From Lentzea indica (lineage in GTDB: Bacteria > Actinomycetota > Actinomycetes > Mycobacteriales > Pseudonocardiaceae), in contig NZ_VSRL01000030.1 in the NCBI RefSeq assembly GCF_012184385.1, positions 1-59,077 on the forward strand: a DNA stretch of 59,077 nucleotides, in the 5' to 3' direction. The position numbers and the translations under genes were made by a program. The notes beneath the pieces are model-generated. The model made no database searches and was not told the DNA's origin. It was given only the letters and a program-made list of their open reading frames with translations. Below, piece by piece: positions 32,448 through 41,400 of this stretch (position 1 is its first letter; each line of letters begins with the position of its first letter).

Positions 32448-33623
32448 TCAGAGTGTGGCGATCTCGACCGCCTTCGCCATCGCCTCGAACCCCTTGTCAC
32501 CGGGGTGCAGGTGGTCACCCTCGTCGTAGTCGGGCCTGATCCGCTGCGGGTCCGCCGGATCCCTGATCACCGCGTCGAAGTCCACGACCGCGTCGAAGTC
32601 CTGGCTGGTGCGGATGAACGCGTTCACGGCCTGCCGCACCGCTTCCAGCTCGTCGGTGTAGCTGTTCCAGCCCTTGAACGGCGTGATCGTCGCCCCGATG
32701 ACCCGCAGTCCGCGGTCGTGCGAACGGGACGCGATCTGCTTCAACGCCGCGATGATCTTGTCGGGGTTGGTTTCGTGCGGGGTCTGCTGGATGTCGTTGA
32801 TGCCCTCGAACACGATGACCGAGCGGACGCCGGACTGGGTCAGCACGTCGCGGTTCAGGCGGGCGAGCGCGTTCGGGCCCGCCCATTGCCCGTCCAGCAG
32901 GAGCCTGTTGCCGCTGATGCCCGCGTTCAGCACGCCCAGGCGGGTGTTGACGCGGTCGGCGAGCTGGTCGGGCCAGCGGAGGTTCGCGCCCCACGTCGAG
33001 TTCGCGCCGTCGGTGATCGAGTCGCCGAGCGCGACCACGCTGCCGCGCAACGTCGACGAGCGCACGTCGACGCCCGAGACGAAGTGCCAGTTCGTGGTGC
33101 GTTCGCGGAAGGCCGCCGCGGACTCCTCCGCCGTGTGGTTGCCGTCGCGGGTGAAGTACGAGTTCTGCATGGTCAGCTGGTGGTGTGTGACAGGACCGCC
33201 CGGCGACGGGGTGTAGACGCTCACCAGCAGGTCCGAGTCGGCGGGCACGGTCAGTGCCACGCCGTCGCTGACCACGTCGGCGCCGGGAGGGGCCGTCACG
33301 GACGAAGAGCCGCCGAACGTCAGCGTGCGCATGGTGCCGGGCACCGCGAGGGGTGTGTCCGAGTCGGCCGCGCGGGCCACGGTCACCTGGCCGAACACCA
33401 CCGGGGTGCGGCCGAAGGCGTTCGACAAACGCACGCGGACTTCGCGGCCACCGGCACTGACGTGCACGATGTTGCGCACCGAGAAGTTCGGGTAGCCGTT
33501 CTCGGTTCCCGGTACGGCCGAGGACGGCGCGGCGGCCCACGTGCCGACCCATCGGGCTGGTGCGGCGTGCGCGGGAGAGGCCGCCGCCACGAGCAACGCC
33601 ACTGCCAGCAGAAAGCGCGTCAT
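32448..33623 (-). CDS. Secreted SGNH/GDSL esterase
   Basis: A 391-residue exported hydrolase. The signal peptide ends AHA|AP at residue about 20. An N-terminal beta-rich region (residues about 25-190, WVGTWAAAPSS) precedes the SGNH domain: block I GDSITDG with nucleophile S202, block II Gly in NAGISGNR, block III GIND, and block V DHLHP near residue 375. This layout matches the large actinobacterial GDSL family acting on ester-linked polysaccharides or lipids. ATG at 33623 is used; the frame is open far upstream but that stretch is antisense to real genes. Confidence 0.9.
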   Translation of the reverse strand: MTRFLLAVALLVAAASPAHAAPARWVGTWAAAPSSAVPGTENGYPNFSVRNIVHVSAGGREVRVRLSNAFGRTPVVFGQVTVARAADSDTPLAVPGTMRTLTFGGSSSVTAPPGADVVSDGVALTVPADSDLLVSVYTPSPGGPVTHHQLTMQNSYFTRDGNHTAEESAAAFRERTTNWHFVSGVDVRSSTLRGSVVALGDSITDGANSTWGANLRWPDQLADRVNTRLGVLNAGISGNRLLLDGQWAGPNALARLNRDVLTQSGVRSVIVFEGINDIQQTPHETNPDKIIAALKQIASRSHDRGLRVIGATITPFKGWNSYTDELEAVRQAVNAFIRTSQDFDAVVDFDAVIRDPADPQRIRPDYDEGDHLHPGDKGFEAMAKAVEIATL

Positions 33624-33689
33624 GCTCTCGACCTTGGCAGCGCTCTCCGGCGTTCGGTATCCGCCGATCTTCGGATCTATGCTCAACGC

Positions 33690-34220
33690 GTGTGGAACGG
33701 GGCTGAGTATCAGCGCAGGTTCGACTCGCTCGCCGAGTCGGGGATGGACGTGCACGGCGAGGCGACGTTCGTGCGCGCGTACGCGCCGAAGACCGTGCTG
33801 GACGCCGGGTGCGGCACCGGACGGGTCGCCATCGAGCTCACCAGGCACGGCATCGAGGTCGTGGGTGCGGACCGGGACGAGTCGATGCTGGCCCACGCGC
33901 GGGAACGCGCGCCCGAGATCACGTGGGTGCAGTCCGACCTGGCCGAACTCGATCTGCAACGCACGTTCGACGTCGTCGTCATGGCCGGCAACGTGCCGCT
34001 GTTCACCGAGCCCGGCACGCAGGACAAGCTCGTCGCGGGCGTGGCCAGGCACGTGGGCAAGATCCTCATCGCCGGGTTCAGCCTTGATCGCGGGTACACG
34101 GTCGAGGAGTACGACGAGCACTGCGCGCGGGCGGGGCTGAAGCTGGCCGAGCGGTTCGCGACCTGGGACCGGGACGAGTTCCGCAACGGCGACTACGCGG
34201 TGTCCGTACACATGTCCTGA
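33690..34220 (+). CDS. Class I SAM-dependent methyltransferase
   Basis: A 176-residue small methyltransferase. Motif I VLDAGCGTG at residues about 36-44 binds S-adenosylmethionine, followed by VVGADRDESML (acidic residue for ribose) and VQSDLAEL. The start GTG at 33690 gives the common N-terminus WNGAEYQRRFDSLAESG found in related actinobacterial proteins. It lacks a ribosome binding site of any strength. It is divergent from the GDSL esterase gene. Substrate unknown. Confidence 0.85.
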   Translation: MWNGAEYQRRFDSLAESGMDVHGEATFVRAYAPKTVLDAGCGTGRVAIELTRHGIEVVGADRDESMLAHARERAPEITWVQSDLAELDLQRTFDVVVMAGNVPLFTEPGTQDKLVAGVARHVGKILIAGFSLDRGYTVEEYDEHCARAGLKLAERFATWDRDEFRNGDYAVSVHMS

Positions 34221-34289
34221 TTCGGCCAGAATCCTGGTCTCGGGTCCTCCCCACGGTGTAGGTCTGGTTGATCTACCACTGGGGGATGC

Positions 34290-35987
34290 ATGCGTTTGCT
34301 GGGAGCGATCGCCGTCACCGCGCTGGTGCTGAGCGGGCAGACCGCCGTGGCGGCACCGGCGCCCGTACAACCGGATCCGTTGCTGGCCTTCCTCGAAGAT
34401 CCGGCCAAGGCCGACCTGACCACGGCGGCACGGGCGCGGGAAGCCAAGACCAAGGCACGGATCCTCAACGCCCAGGCGCCCGGCTACACCTACGCGGAAC
34501 GTGAGCCCACCTCGGCGCGTGGCCGCAACGACAGTCCCTGGACCGCCGAGTCCACAGACTTCCGCAAGCACCGCGGCGCCGTGTTCACCGGATCGCTGCT
34601 CGCCGACCCGACCATGCCGACGGTCGGTGAGTTCGCCGAGCCCAACGACACGCAGGCATCCGCGAGCGACACGGGCGTCGGCACCACCCACCGAGCGATC
34701 CGCACGACGGGCAAGATCGCGGGGCAGGATCAGGACTTCCACAGGTTGCGCGGTGCCGGACTCACGACCATCGCCACCCGCACCGACGGCAGCGACCTCG
34801 ACACCGTGCTGACGGTGTTCGACGCGGCAGGCAACGAGATCGCGGCCAACGACACGGTCGGCGTCAGCACCGACGCCGGCCTCGAGATCGAGCTCACCGC
34901 CGGTGCCGACCACTTCGTCCGCGTCACCGGCACGCAGAACACCCAAGGCACCTACGAGCTGACGCTCGCGGCCGGTGAAGGCAAGGGGGACAAGGACTTC
35001 TTCGCCGTCGACCTCAAAGCGGGCGACGTCGTCGGCACCTCCGTCACGGGTTCCGCGCGCAAGATCGTCGTGCACGACACCAGGGGCCGCGAGGTGATGG
35101 GCTCCCGGCAGGACTTCTCCGGCGTCTACCCGAAGGAGAACCCGCTGCCCGGCGGTGGCAACGCGGCCGCGGACCACCTGGCGCCGCGCGACGGTCGCTA
35201 CTACGTCGGCGTCGAGGACGGCGCCGGCCGCTACGAGCTGACGGTCAAGGCGTTCCGGCCCGGCAGCGAGAAGGCCGGTCCGCAGACGGTGTTCGTGGAC
35301 TTCAACGGCGCGCTCGTGGACACGTCGGTCTGGGGTGTGCCGGGGGAGAAGCAGTTGTCTCCGCTCTCGAAGTTCCTGGCGAACTGGGGTCTGTCCGAAA
35401 AGGACGAGAACGCGGTCGTGTCCGCCGCGGTCGGCACGATCCGGGAAAACCTGGCGCTGCACGGGAACTTCGGCGTCAAGTTGCTGAACAGCCGTGACCA
35501 CGCCGACCCGTGGGGCCAGAAGAACGTCAGCCGGCTCGTCATCGGGGGCACGATCGCCGAGTCGGGCGTGCCGACGGTGGCGATCGCGCAGTCCATCGAC
35601 CCCGGCAACTTCGGGCACGAGGAGACCGCGATGGTCCAGCTCGACCTGCTGAGCCAGCCCGCGGGTCCGTCCGTCTCGCTCAACACCTACGTCAGGGCGG
35701 ACAGCGACAAGGTCAAGTTCATCGGCCGGGCGCTGGGCAACATCGCGGCGCACGAGCTGGGGCACCTGTCCGGCTCGTGGCACCAGCACCAGTTCAACGA
35801 GCACGACACGCTGATGGACCAGGGCGGCAATCCCGCGGCGATGTTCGCGGTCGGCGCCGACGGCATCGGTGGCAACGCCGACGACACCGACATGGACTTC
35901 GGCGAGGACCACTTCGTGCCGAACGAGGGCTTCACCGGCATCGAGGACGCGGCGACGCGCACCAAATGGGGCTACAGCCGGGGTTAG
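34290..35987 (+). CDS. Secreted metzincin-like zinc metalloprotease
   Basis: A 565-residue exported protein. Signal peptide residues about 1-21 (ends VAA|AP). Residues about 110-330 contain two pre-peptidase-like beta-sandwich domains (EPNDTQASASDTGVG, FDAAGNEIAANDTVGVSTDAGLEIEL). The catalytic domain follows: H488-E-L-G-H492-L-S-G-S-W-H498 is the full HExxHxxGxxH metzincin zinc motif, and M509 in DTLMDQG is a likely Met-turn. ATG at 34290 follows CTGGGGG. It probably degrades extracellular proteins. I cannot place it in a named MEROPS family, and the N-terminal half may be a propeptide. Confidence 0.85.
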   Translation: MRLLGAIAVTALVLSGQTAVAAPAPVQPDPLLAFLEDPAKADLTTAARAREAKTKARILNAQAPGYTYAEREPTSARGRNDSPWTAESTDFRKHRGAVFTGSLLADPTMPTVGEFAEPNDTQASASDTGVGTTHRAIRTTGKIAGQDQDFHRLRGAGLTTIATRTDGSDLDTVLTVFDAAGNEIAANDTVGVSTDAGLEIELTAGADHFVRVTGTQNTQGTYELTLAAGEGKGDKDFFAVDLKAGDVVGTSVTGSARKIVVHDTRGREVMGSRQDFSGVYPKENPLPGGGNAAADHLAPRDGRYYVGVEDGAGRYELTVKAFRPGSEKAGPQTVFVDFNGALVDTSVWGVPGEKQLSPLSKFLANWGLSEKDENAVVSAAVGTIRENLALHGNFGVKLLNSRDHADPWGQKNVSRLVIGGTIAESGVPTVAIAQSIDPGNFGHEETAMVQLDLLSQPAGPSVSLNTYVRADSDKVKFIGRALGNIAAHELGHLSGSWHQHQFNEHDTLMDQGGNPAAMFAVGADGIGGNADDTDMDFGEDHFVPNEGFTGIEDAATRTKWGYSRG

Positions 35988-36030
35988 TTGAACTCGCGAT
36001 GGTTTCGGAATGGAGCAGTACGCTCGGGGG

Positions 36031-36507
36031 ATGGACAGCGCCCGGACCACGAGCGACCTGGTCGTCCAGCTCCTGCTGCTGAGCCGCGACATCGAACTGA
36101 TGGCGGCTCAGCGGCTGGAGGGGGCCGGCGCCTCCCTGCGTGCCGTGACTGTGCTGATGTGCGCCGACGAGAGTGAGAAGACGCAGGGCGAGATCGCCGA
36201 CCTCGCATGCCTGGACAAGTCCACGATGGTGCACACCGTCGACGCGCTGGAGAAGGACGGCCTGGCAACGCGCACGCCGTCGCGGACGGACCGCCGCGCG
36301 CGGGTCGTCGAAGTCACCGACGAGGGGCGCGAGCTGGTCGCGTCCACCGAGAGCGTGCTGGGTGAGCTCTACGACGAGGTGCTGGCCCGGCTGCCGGAGG
36401 CCGATCGTGAGCCCTTCCTCCGCTCGCTTTCCGCACTCGTCGCCGGCCGCTCCACAGAGCCGGTGGTGACCGCTGATCGCGCACCGCGGAGGCGCTCCGC
36501 ACGCTGA
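36031..36507 (+). CDS. MarR-family transcriptional regulator
   Basis: A 158-residue winged-helix repressor. Helix-turn-helix KTQGEIADLACLDKSTMVHTVDALEKDGLATR (residues about 50-80) and wing RTPSRTDRRARVVEVTDEG are standard. ATG at 36031 follows CTCGGGGG. Its target is unclear: the metalloprotease lies just upstream on the same strand and an unknown protein downstream. Confidence 0.9.
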   Translation: MDSARTTSDLVVQLLLLSRDIELMAAQRLEGAGASLRAVTVLMCADESEKTQGEIADLACLDKSTMVHTVDALEKDGLATRTPSRTDRRARVVEVTDEGRELVASTESVLGELYDEVLARLPEADREPFLRSLSALVAGRSTEPVVTADRAPRRRSAR

Positions 36508-36607
36508 CGGCCGGTCACGTCCACAGTGGAATGCCGGTGGTGTTCGGCGTGTCGCCACGGTCGCGACGCTACGGTGTGACCAGGCAGACCGGCGAGAGGG
36601 ACCTGGC

Positions 36608-37000
36608 GTGACGTCGTGGATCGAAGTGATCAACTATGTCCGGCTCCGGTACGAGGTGCTGGAGGAGACCGATGACTGGCTCCGCTTCCGGCTGGACACG
36701 GCGGGGGAACGGACGCAGCAGGTCTCGGTGCACCACCTGCCGGATCTGGACGGCAGCGAATGGGTGGAGATCTCCTCGCCCGTCGGACGTGCCGACGAGG
36801 TCGACCTCCTCCGCTTTCTCGAACTGGCCGGCTTGCCCGAGCTCGGCGGTGCGGCGGTCGTGGACGGCCTCGCGCTGCTCAAGCACGTGGCGCCGCTGGA
36901 GGACCTGAGCATCAGGGACGAGTTCGAGCGCCCGCTCACCCTGCTGGTCTCCCGCGCCGACGCGATGGAGCACGAGCTGACGCGGAGGGACCACTTCTAG
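36608..37000 (+). CDS. Hypothetical YbjN-like protein
   Basis: A 130-residue soluble acidic protein: MTSWIEVINYVRLRYEVLEETDDWLRF with a mixed alpha/beta pattern reminiscent of the YbjN/type III secretion chaperone-like fold. GTG at 36608 follows GAGAGGG. It has no signal peptide or membrane segment. It converges on the truncated hydrolase gene with a five-base gap. Function unknown. Confidence 0.7.
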   Translation: MTSWIEVINYVRLRYEVLEETDDWLRFRLDTAGERTQQVSVHHLPDLDGSEWVEISSPVGRADEVDLLRFLELAGLPELGGAAVVDGLALLKHVAPLEDLSIRDEFERPLTLLVSRADAMEHELTRRDHF

Positions 37001-37005
37001 CGGGG

Positions 37006-37698
37006 TCACCCGGCGGCGAGCAGCGCCCCGAGCAGTTCCTCCGGTGTCTCGAGCTGCGGCAGGTGGCCGGTGCGGGGGAGCGTGGTGAACGTCGACGACG
37101 GGATCGCGGCGGCGTAGGCCTTGCCGTACGCGGAGTCGACGATGCGGTCGCTTTCGCCCCACAACACGTGGACGGGGACGTCCACGTCGCAGAGCCGGTC
37201 GGCCAGGGCCGGGTCGGACATGGACGGGCCGGTGTAGCCGATGAGCGCCAGGACGTCCGGGCTCGGGCCCGTGCGTGCACCGGCCGGCGGTGCGGGCGCC
37301 TTGCCGGGGTCGTGCCACGAGTACGACTGGATCTCGGCGAGGGTGAAGCCGCTGATGTCGGTCATGGGGTGGCCGTCGACCTCGATGCCGATCCCGTTGA
37401 CGATCACCGCCGCGCTGACGCGAGGGCTCGCGCACAGGGCGATCTCGGCGGCCAGCCAGCCGCCGAACGAGTTGCCGATCACCGTCACGTTCGTGAGGGC
37501 GAGCTCGTCCAGCATCGTGACGTAGAGCCGGGCGAGCTCGGCGACGCCGGTCAGCCCGGCGGGTCTCGGCGTGCCGCCGAACCCGGGGTGGGTGGGCACC
37601 AGCACCCGAGAGTGGGTGCGTTCGGCCAGCAAGTCCGCGAAGGCGGTCATCGTGTGAACGCCGCCCCCGCTGGGGCTGTCGCTCGTGCAGTGGGACAC
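37006..37698 (-). pseudogene. N-terminally truncated alpha/beta hydrolase
   Basis: The frame gives 230 residues: GGGVHTMTAFADLLAERTHSRVLVPTHPGFGGTPRP, nucleophile elbow GNSFGGW, and catalytic GESDRIVDSAYG and PRTGHLPQLE. All alpha/beta hydrolases of this type have an extra 25-40 residues before this point, including strand 3 and the oxyanion HGG; only the last glycines remain. The first ten codons are antisense to the MarR remnant on the other strand. It is therefore very probably inactive, produced by a deletion that also beheaded the neighbour. Confidence 0.8.
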
Positions 37699-37993
37699 CC
37701 TGCGCCACCTGCACCGTCAGCCGGACGCCTCCCTGCACGACCTCGCGGTGCTGACCTTCCAGACCGACCAGTCCTTCGGCTCGCTGGCGGTGCGCATGGC
37801 CGAGCGCGGGCTCATCGAACGGGTCTCGGGGCCGGGCCGGGCGGTGCGTCACCGGCTCACCGATGAGGGGGCCCGGCTGCGTGCCGCGGGTCAGGACGCT
37901 GTCGACCGCGTCGTCGCGTCCTCGTTCGACGCGCTGTCGGCCGCGCAGCTCGACCAGCTGGGCGACCTCCTGGAGGCCGCTCTCGGCGACTGA
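37685..37993 (+). pseudogene. N-terminally truncated MarR-family regulator
   Basis: 102 residues: QWDTLRHLHRQPDASLHDLAVLTFQTDQSFGSLAVRMAERGLIERVSGPGRAVRHRLTDEG, a MarR winged helix, and a C-terminal dimerisation helix. The first dimerisation helix, about 35-40 residues, is missing. In-frame homology (LGLSLVQWD) reaches back to about 37670, with a stop at 37655, and no ribosome binding site is present. It lies head-to-head with the truncated hydrolase and overlaps it. The original gene pair was probably a divergent repressor/target pair. Confidence 0.8.
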
Positions 37994-38021
37994 CCGTGTT
38001 CAGCGAGGCTGTCGCAGGAAC

Positions 38022-38041
38022 CCCGGCCGTTTACGGCCGGG
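38022..38041 (+). other. IS605-type end hairpin upstream of tnpB
   Basis: CCCGGCCG (38022-38029) and CGGCCGGG (38034-38041) form a perfect 8-bp stem with a TTTA loop, followed by AGGAATGT. This is the appearance of the right-end hairpin that normally follows actinobacterial tnpB genes, yet here it precedes tnpB. It may be the left end, or the right end of an older element. Confidence 0.55.
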
Positions 38042-38163
38042 AGGAATGTGCTCTGCGGTTCCGCGGCGCCCTGGCACTGCGGGAAAGCCCGGACGCTGGG
38101 ATATGACGTCGTGGTCCGAACCCAGGCGGCTGTGTCGAACGCGTGTTCGGTATGGTCGGTCGG

Positions 38164-39317
38164 GTGAAGCTCGTCGTGCAGGTGAAGCTGCTGCCGACCG
38201 CCGAGCAGGCGGCGGCGTTGCGGTCGACTCTGCAGGCGTGCAACGACGCCGCCGATGAGGTGTCGCGGGTGGCGTTCGAGACGGGTGTGTTTCGTGAGTA
38301 TGCGCTGCGCAAGCCCACCTACGCCGCGTTGAAGGCGCGGGGTTTGGGTGCGCAGGCCGCCCAGCATGTGATCAAGAAGGTCGCGGACGCCTACGCCGCG
38401 TTGCACGCGAACATCCGCAACGGCAACCTCGGCCCTGCGGGTAGTAGGCGGCGGGTGAAGGCGGAGTCGGAACCGATCGGGTTCCGGTCTGAGGCGGCGC
38501 AGCCGTTCGATGACCGCTGCTTGTCGTGGCAGCACGACGCGGGCACGGTGTCGATCTGGACTGTTGCGGGCAGGGTGAAGCACCTGCGGTTCACGGGTTC
38601 GCCGGAGCAGCTCACGACGCTGCGGGCGTATCGGCGGGGCGAGTCGGACCTGGTGTTCCGCGACGCTATGTGGTTTCTGATCGCCACCTGCGATGTCGAG
38701 GAAAAGCCCGAGTTCGAACCGGTCGACTGGATCGGGGTGGACCGGGGCATCGTGAACCTGGCGACCACCAGCGATCTGGACAACTTCCAGGGGCGCCGGC
38801 TGCGGCGCTATCGGCGCTGGCATGCCCGCAAACGTGCCGAGTTGCAGGCCAAGCGCACCAAGTCCGCGACCCGCCGGTTGAAACGTCGCGCGAAGCGAGA
38901 AGCACGGCACGCTCATCACGTGAACCACAGGATCGCCAAGCAGATTGTGGCTGTTGCCGAACGCACCGGCCGCGGTATCGCCCTGGAAGACCTGGCGGTA
39001 TCCGTGACCGGGTCACGGTTTCCCGGCACCAGCGAGCCACACTCAACACCTGGCCGTTCCACCGGCTCGAACAGCACCTCCGCTACAAAGCGAAACGCGC
39101 CGGTGTGCCGGTGCTGCTCGTCGACGCGCGGTACACCAGCCAGAGGTGCCCGCGGTGCGGGCACACCGACCGCGCCAACCGTCCCAGCAGGGACCATTTT
39201 CACTGTCGCCGGTGCGGTCTCGCTGGACCCGCCGACGTCGTCGCCGCCGTGAACATCCGAAACCGGGCACGGTCGGTGTGGGTACACGTCAACGTGCCCG
39301 ACCCGGCAGCTGCCTGA
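38164..39317 (+). pseudogene. tnpB: tnpB (IS200/IS605 OrfB, RNA-guided nuclease) with one frameshift
   Basis: The gene starts V-KLVVQVKLLPTAEQAAAL (GTG 38164; ATG 38152 possible) and runs in frame to IALEDL at about 38993. There a single G appears lost (GACCTGGCGG instead of GACCTGGGCGG), and homology continues in the other frame: GGIRDRVTVSRHQRATLNTW, CPRCGH..CRRCG zinc finger and PADVVAAVNIRN, ending at 39317. The RuvC residues are visible as D in WIGVDRG, E in ALEDL and D in PADVV. Apart from the frameshift the protein is intact, so decay is recent. No tnpA is present. Confidence 0.9.
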
Positions 39318-39405
39318 ACAGCCATTGGTAGATGCGGCCCGCACACGCGCAGCCAGCCGTGGACGAGGAACGCAAACAACGCCCATGGGATCGAGTCCTC
39401 ATGCT

Positions 39406-39421
39406 CGGCCCTTCAGGGCCG
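39406..39421 (+). other. Candidate right-end hairpin of the tnpB element
   Basis: CGGCCC (39406-39411) TTCA GGGCCG (39416-39421) is a perfect 6-bp stem with a tetraloop, about 90 bp after the tnpB stop. Such hairpins mark the right end and the 3' part of the omega RNA. It overlaps the last codons of the convergent TetR gene. Confidence 0.45.
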
Positions 39422-39985
39422 CGTAGTTGACGACAGCAACTTCGCCGCGGCCCACGTCACCGCGTCGGCCGTCTCGGCCGGTGAGCTCGACGGTTGCATC
39501 ACGTGGCTGAGCACGTGCCGGACGACCAGATCCACCGCGATCTCGAGCTGGGGCGGCTCCAGCGGCAGCTCGTAGCTCCGCAGGCAGCGCGACACAACGG
39601 CTTTCGCCGCGTCGAGCAACCCGTCGGTGTGAGTGGTGAGCAGCGGCAGCAGTTCCGTGTTCGCTCCGTGCGTCGCGGAGACGACGGCGTGCAGCAAGGC
39701 GTTGTCCCGAGCCAGCTCCAGCACGCCGCGCACGGCGGCGTGGATCGCGGTGAGGACGTCGGCGGGGTGCTTGTCGAAGGCGTCGGTCACCACCGCGAGG
39801 AAGCGTTCGAGCTCGGCGAGCACGACGGCCTCCGCCAGCTGGGGTTTGGCACCCACCTCGTTGTAGACGGTCTGCCTGCTCACGTTCAGCTCGGCGGCCA
39901 GTCGCGACATGGTGACCGCCTGCCAGCCCTGGTCCGTGATGAGCTTGGCGGTGACCGACACGATCGCGTCGCGCAGTGCTGTCAT
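39413..39985 (-). CDS. TetR-family regulator, probable repressor of alkB
   Basis: A 190-residue repressor. The helix-turn-helix SRLAAELNVSRQTVYNEVGAKPQLAEAVV lies at residues about 27-55. ATG at 39985 shares ATGA with the alkB stop, so both genes are cotranscribed. Such AlkU/AlkX-type TetR proteins respond to fatty acids made from alkanes and repress their own operon. An inverted repeat in front of alkB is the probable operator. Its 3' end overlaps the tnpB end hairpin by a few bases, so the extreme C-terminus may have been altered by the element. Confidence 0.9.
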   Translation of the reverse strand: MTALRDAIVSVTAKLITDQGWQAVTMSRLAAELNVSRQTVYNEVGAKPQLAEAVVLAELERFLAVVTDAFDKHPADVLTAIHAAVRGVLELARDNALLHAVVSATHGANTELLPLLTTHTDGLLDAAKAVVSRCLRSYELPLEPPQLEIAVDLVVRHVLSHVMQPSSSPAETADAVTWAAAKLLSSTTRP

Positions 39986-41382
39986 GGGGCTCCGATGGCG
40001 ACGAAGTCGACCTTTTCCCGCACCCCGCAGTCCGGGCAGCACCAGGAGTCCGGCACCGCCGACCACGGCGTTCCCGCCGGGAACCCCTCGCGCGGAGCGC
40101 CGACCGCGGAGTCGTAAACGTAACCGCATCCTGGGCAACGGCCACCCTCGGCGTCGCCGCCGGGCACGACGGTGGTGTCGGGCGCCGGTGCCGAGCCGGC
40201 CGGCGCCTGCGGCAGCGGGTAGCGCGCCAGCACCTTCGCCCGTGCGGGCGGGTGGATGTTCGCCCGGCTGATGTCGCCCTCGAAGTGGACGTGCACCCGC
40301 GGATCCATGACGCGGCGCCACAACGGCGGCACCAGCGCGAGCAGGATCATGCCCGCGTAGCCGGTGGGCAGCACCGTGGACTCCTCGTAGTCCCGCAGCG
40401 TCTGGTAGCGCCGCACCGGGTTCGCGTGGTGGTCGCTGTGCCGCTGCAGGTGGTACAGCAGGACGTTCGTGGCGATGTTGTTGGAGTTCCAGCTGTGGCT
40501 GGGATTCACCCGCTCGTAGCGGACACGGCCGGGTGTCCCGACCTTCTGCCGCAGCATCCCGTAGTGCTCCATGTAGTTCACGACCTCGAGCAACGAGAAG
40601 CCGACCACGGCCTGCAACACCAGGTAGGGCAGGATTCCGAGCCCCAGCCACCAGAGCATCGCGCCCCACAGCACCGCCGACATCAGCCACGCGTTGAGCA
40701 CGTCGTTGCCGATCCGGTACGGATGACGATCACGTCGGCCGTACCTCTTCTTCTCCAGGTGCCAGGCGCTCTTCACCGACCCGGCGACCGTGCGCGGCCA
40801 GAACCGGTAGAAGCTCTCGCCGACCCGTGCGCTGGCGGGGTCCTCCGGCGTCGCGACGCGCACGTGGTGACCGCGGTTGTGCTCGATGTAGAAGTGGCCG
40901 TAGAAGCTCTGCGCCAGTGCGATCTTCGACAACCAGCGCTCGTGGCTCTCCTTCTTGTGTCCCAGCTCGTGTGCGGTGTTGATGCCGATACCGCCGATGC
41001 AGCCGATCGACACCGCGAGACCGACCTTGTCCACAACGGACAGATCGCCGGTCGCGATCACCCAGAACGCCGTCGCGAAGCCCGCGTACTGGACCGGCAG
41101 GTACAAGAACGTGATCCACCGGTAGTACCGGTCCTGCTCCAGCGCCTCGATCAGCTCGTCAGGCGGGTTCGAGCGGTCCAGGCCCGCCATCAGGTCGATG
41201 GCCGGAACGATCACCAGCACGACGATCGGCCCGGTCCACAGCCACACACCCCACCCGGTCAGCGAGTGCAGCCCCAGTGCCGCGAAGGCGAGCGACGGGA
41301 CCACCAGGCCGATCAGCCACAGGTAGCGCTTGCCGTCCTTCCACTGCTCGGTCGAACCGGGCGTGACAGTGCCTGTCATCAT
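39982..41382 (-). CDS. alkB: Alkane 1-monooxygenase fused to rubredoxin
   Basis: A 466-residue integral-membrane di-iron hydroxylase oxidising alkane terminal carbons. Six or so helices and all histidine boxes are present: HELGHK (138-143), EHNRGHH (167-173), NYMEHYG (269-275) and LQRHSDHHA (312-320). Residues 415-460 are a rubredoxin domain (CPGCGYVYD ... CPDCG), which supplies electrons in cis; this fusion is known in actinobacteria for long-chain alkane oxidation. ATG at 41382 or 41379 follows GGGAGGA. No rubredoxin reductase is nearby. TetR is coupled downstream. Confidence 0.96.
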   Translation of the reverse strand: MMTGTVTPGSTEQWKDGKRYLWLIGLVVPSLAFAALGLHSLTGWGVWLWTGPIVVLVIVPAIDLMAGLDRSNPPDELIEALEQDRYYRWITFLYLPVQYAGFATAFWVIATGDLSVVDKVGLAVSIGCIGGIGINTAHELGHKKESHERWLSKIALAQSFYGHFYIEHNRGHHVRVATPEDPASARVGESFYRFWPRTVAGSVKSAWHLEKKRYGRRDRHPYRIGNDVLNAWLMSAVLWGAMLWWLGLGILPYLVLQAVVGFSLLEVVNYMEHYGMLRQKVGTPGRVRYERVNPSHSWNSNNIATNVLLYHLQRHSDHHANPVRRYQTLRDYEESTVLPTGYAGMILLALVPPLWRRVMDPRVHVHFEGDISRANIHPPARAKVLARYPLPQAPAGSAPAPDTTVVPGGDAEGGRCPGCGYVYDSAVGAPREGFPAGTPWSAVPDSWCCPDCGVREKVDFVAIGAP

Positions 41383-41400
41383 CTCGTTCCTCCCGTCGGC

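Noticed and set aside
33624..36092. Very long minus-strand open frame upstream of the SGNH esterase start
   Set aside because: It is antisense to the methyltransferase, metzincin and MarR genes, reads as Arg/Val/Leu/Asp-rich low-complexity sequence and has no signal peptide; the esterase has its own ATG and signal peptide at 33623.
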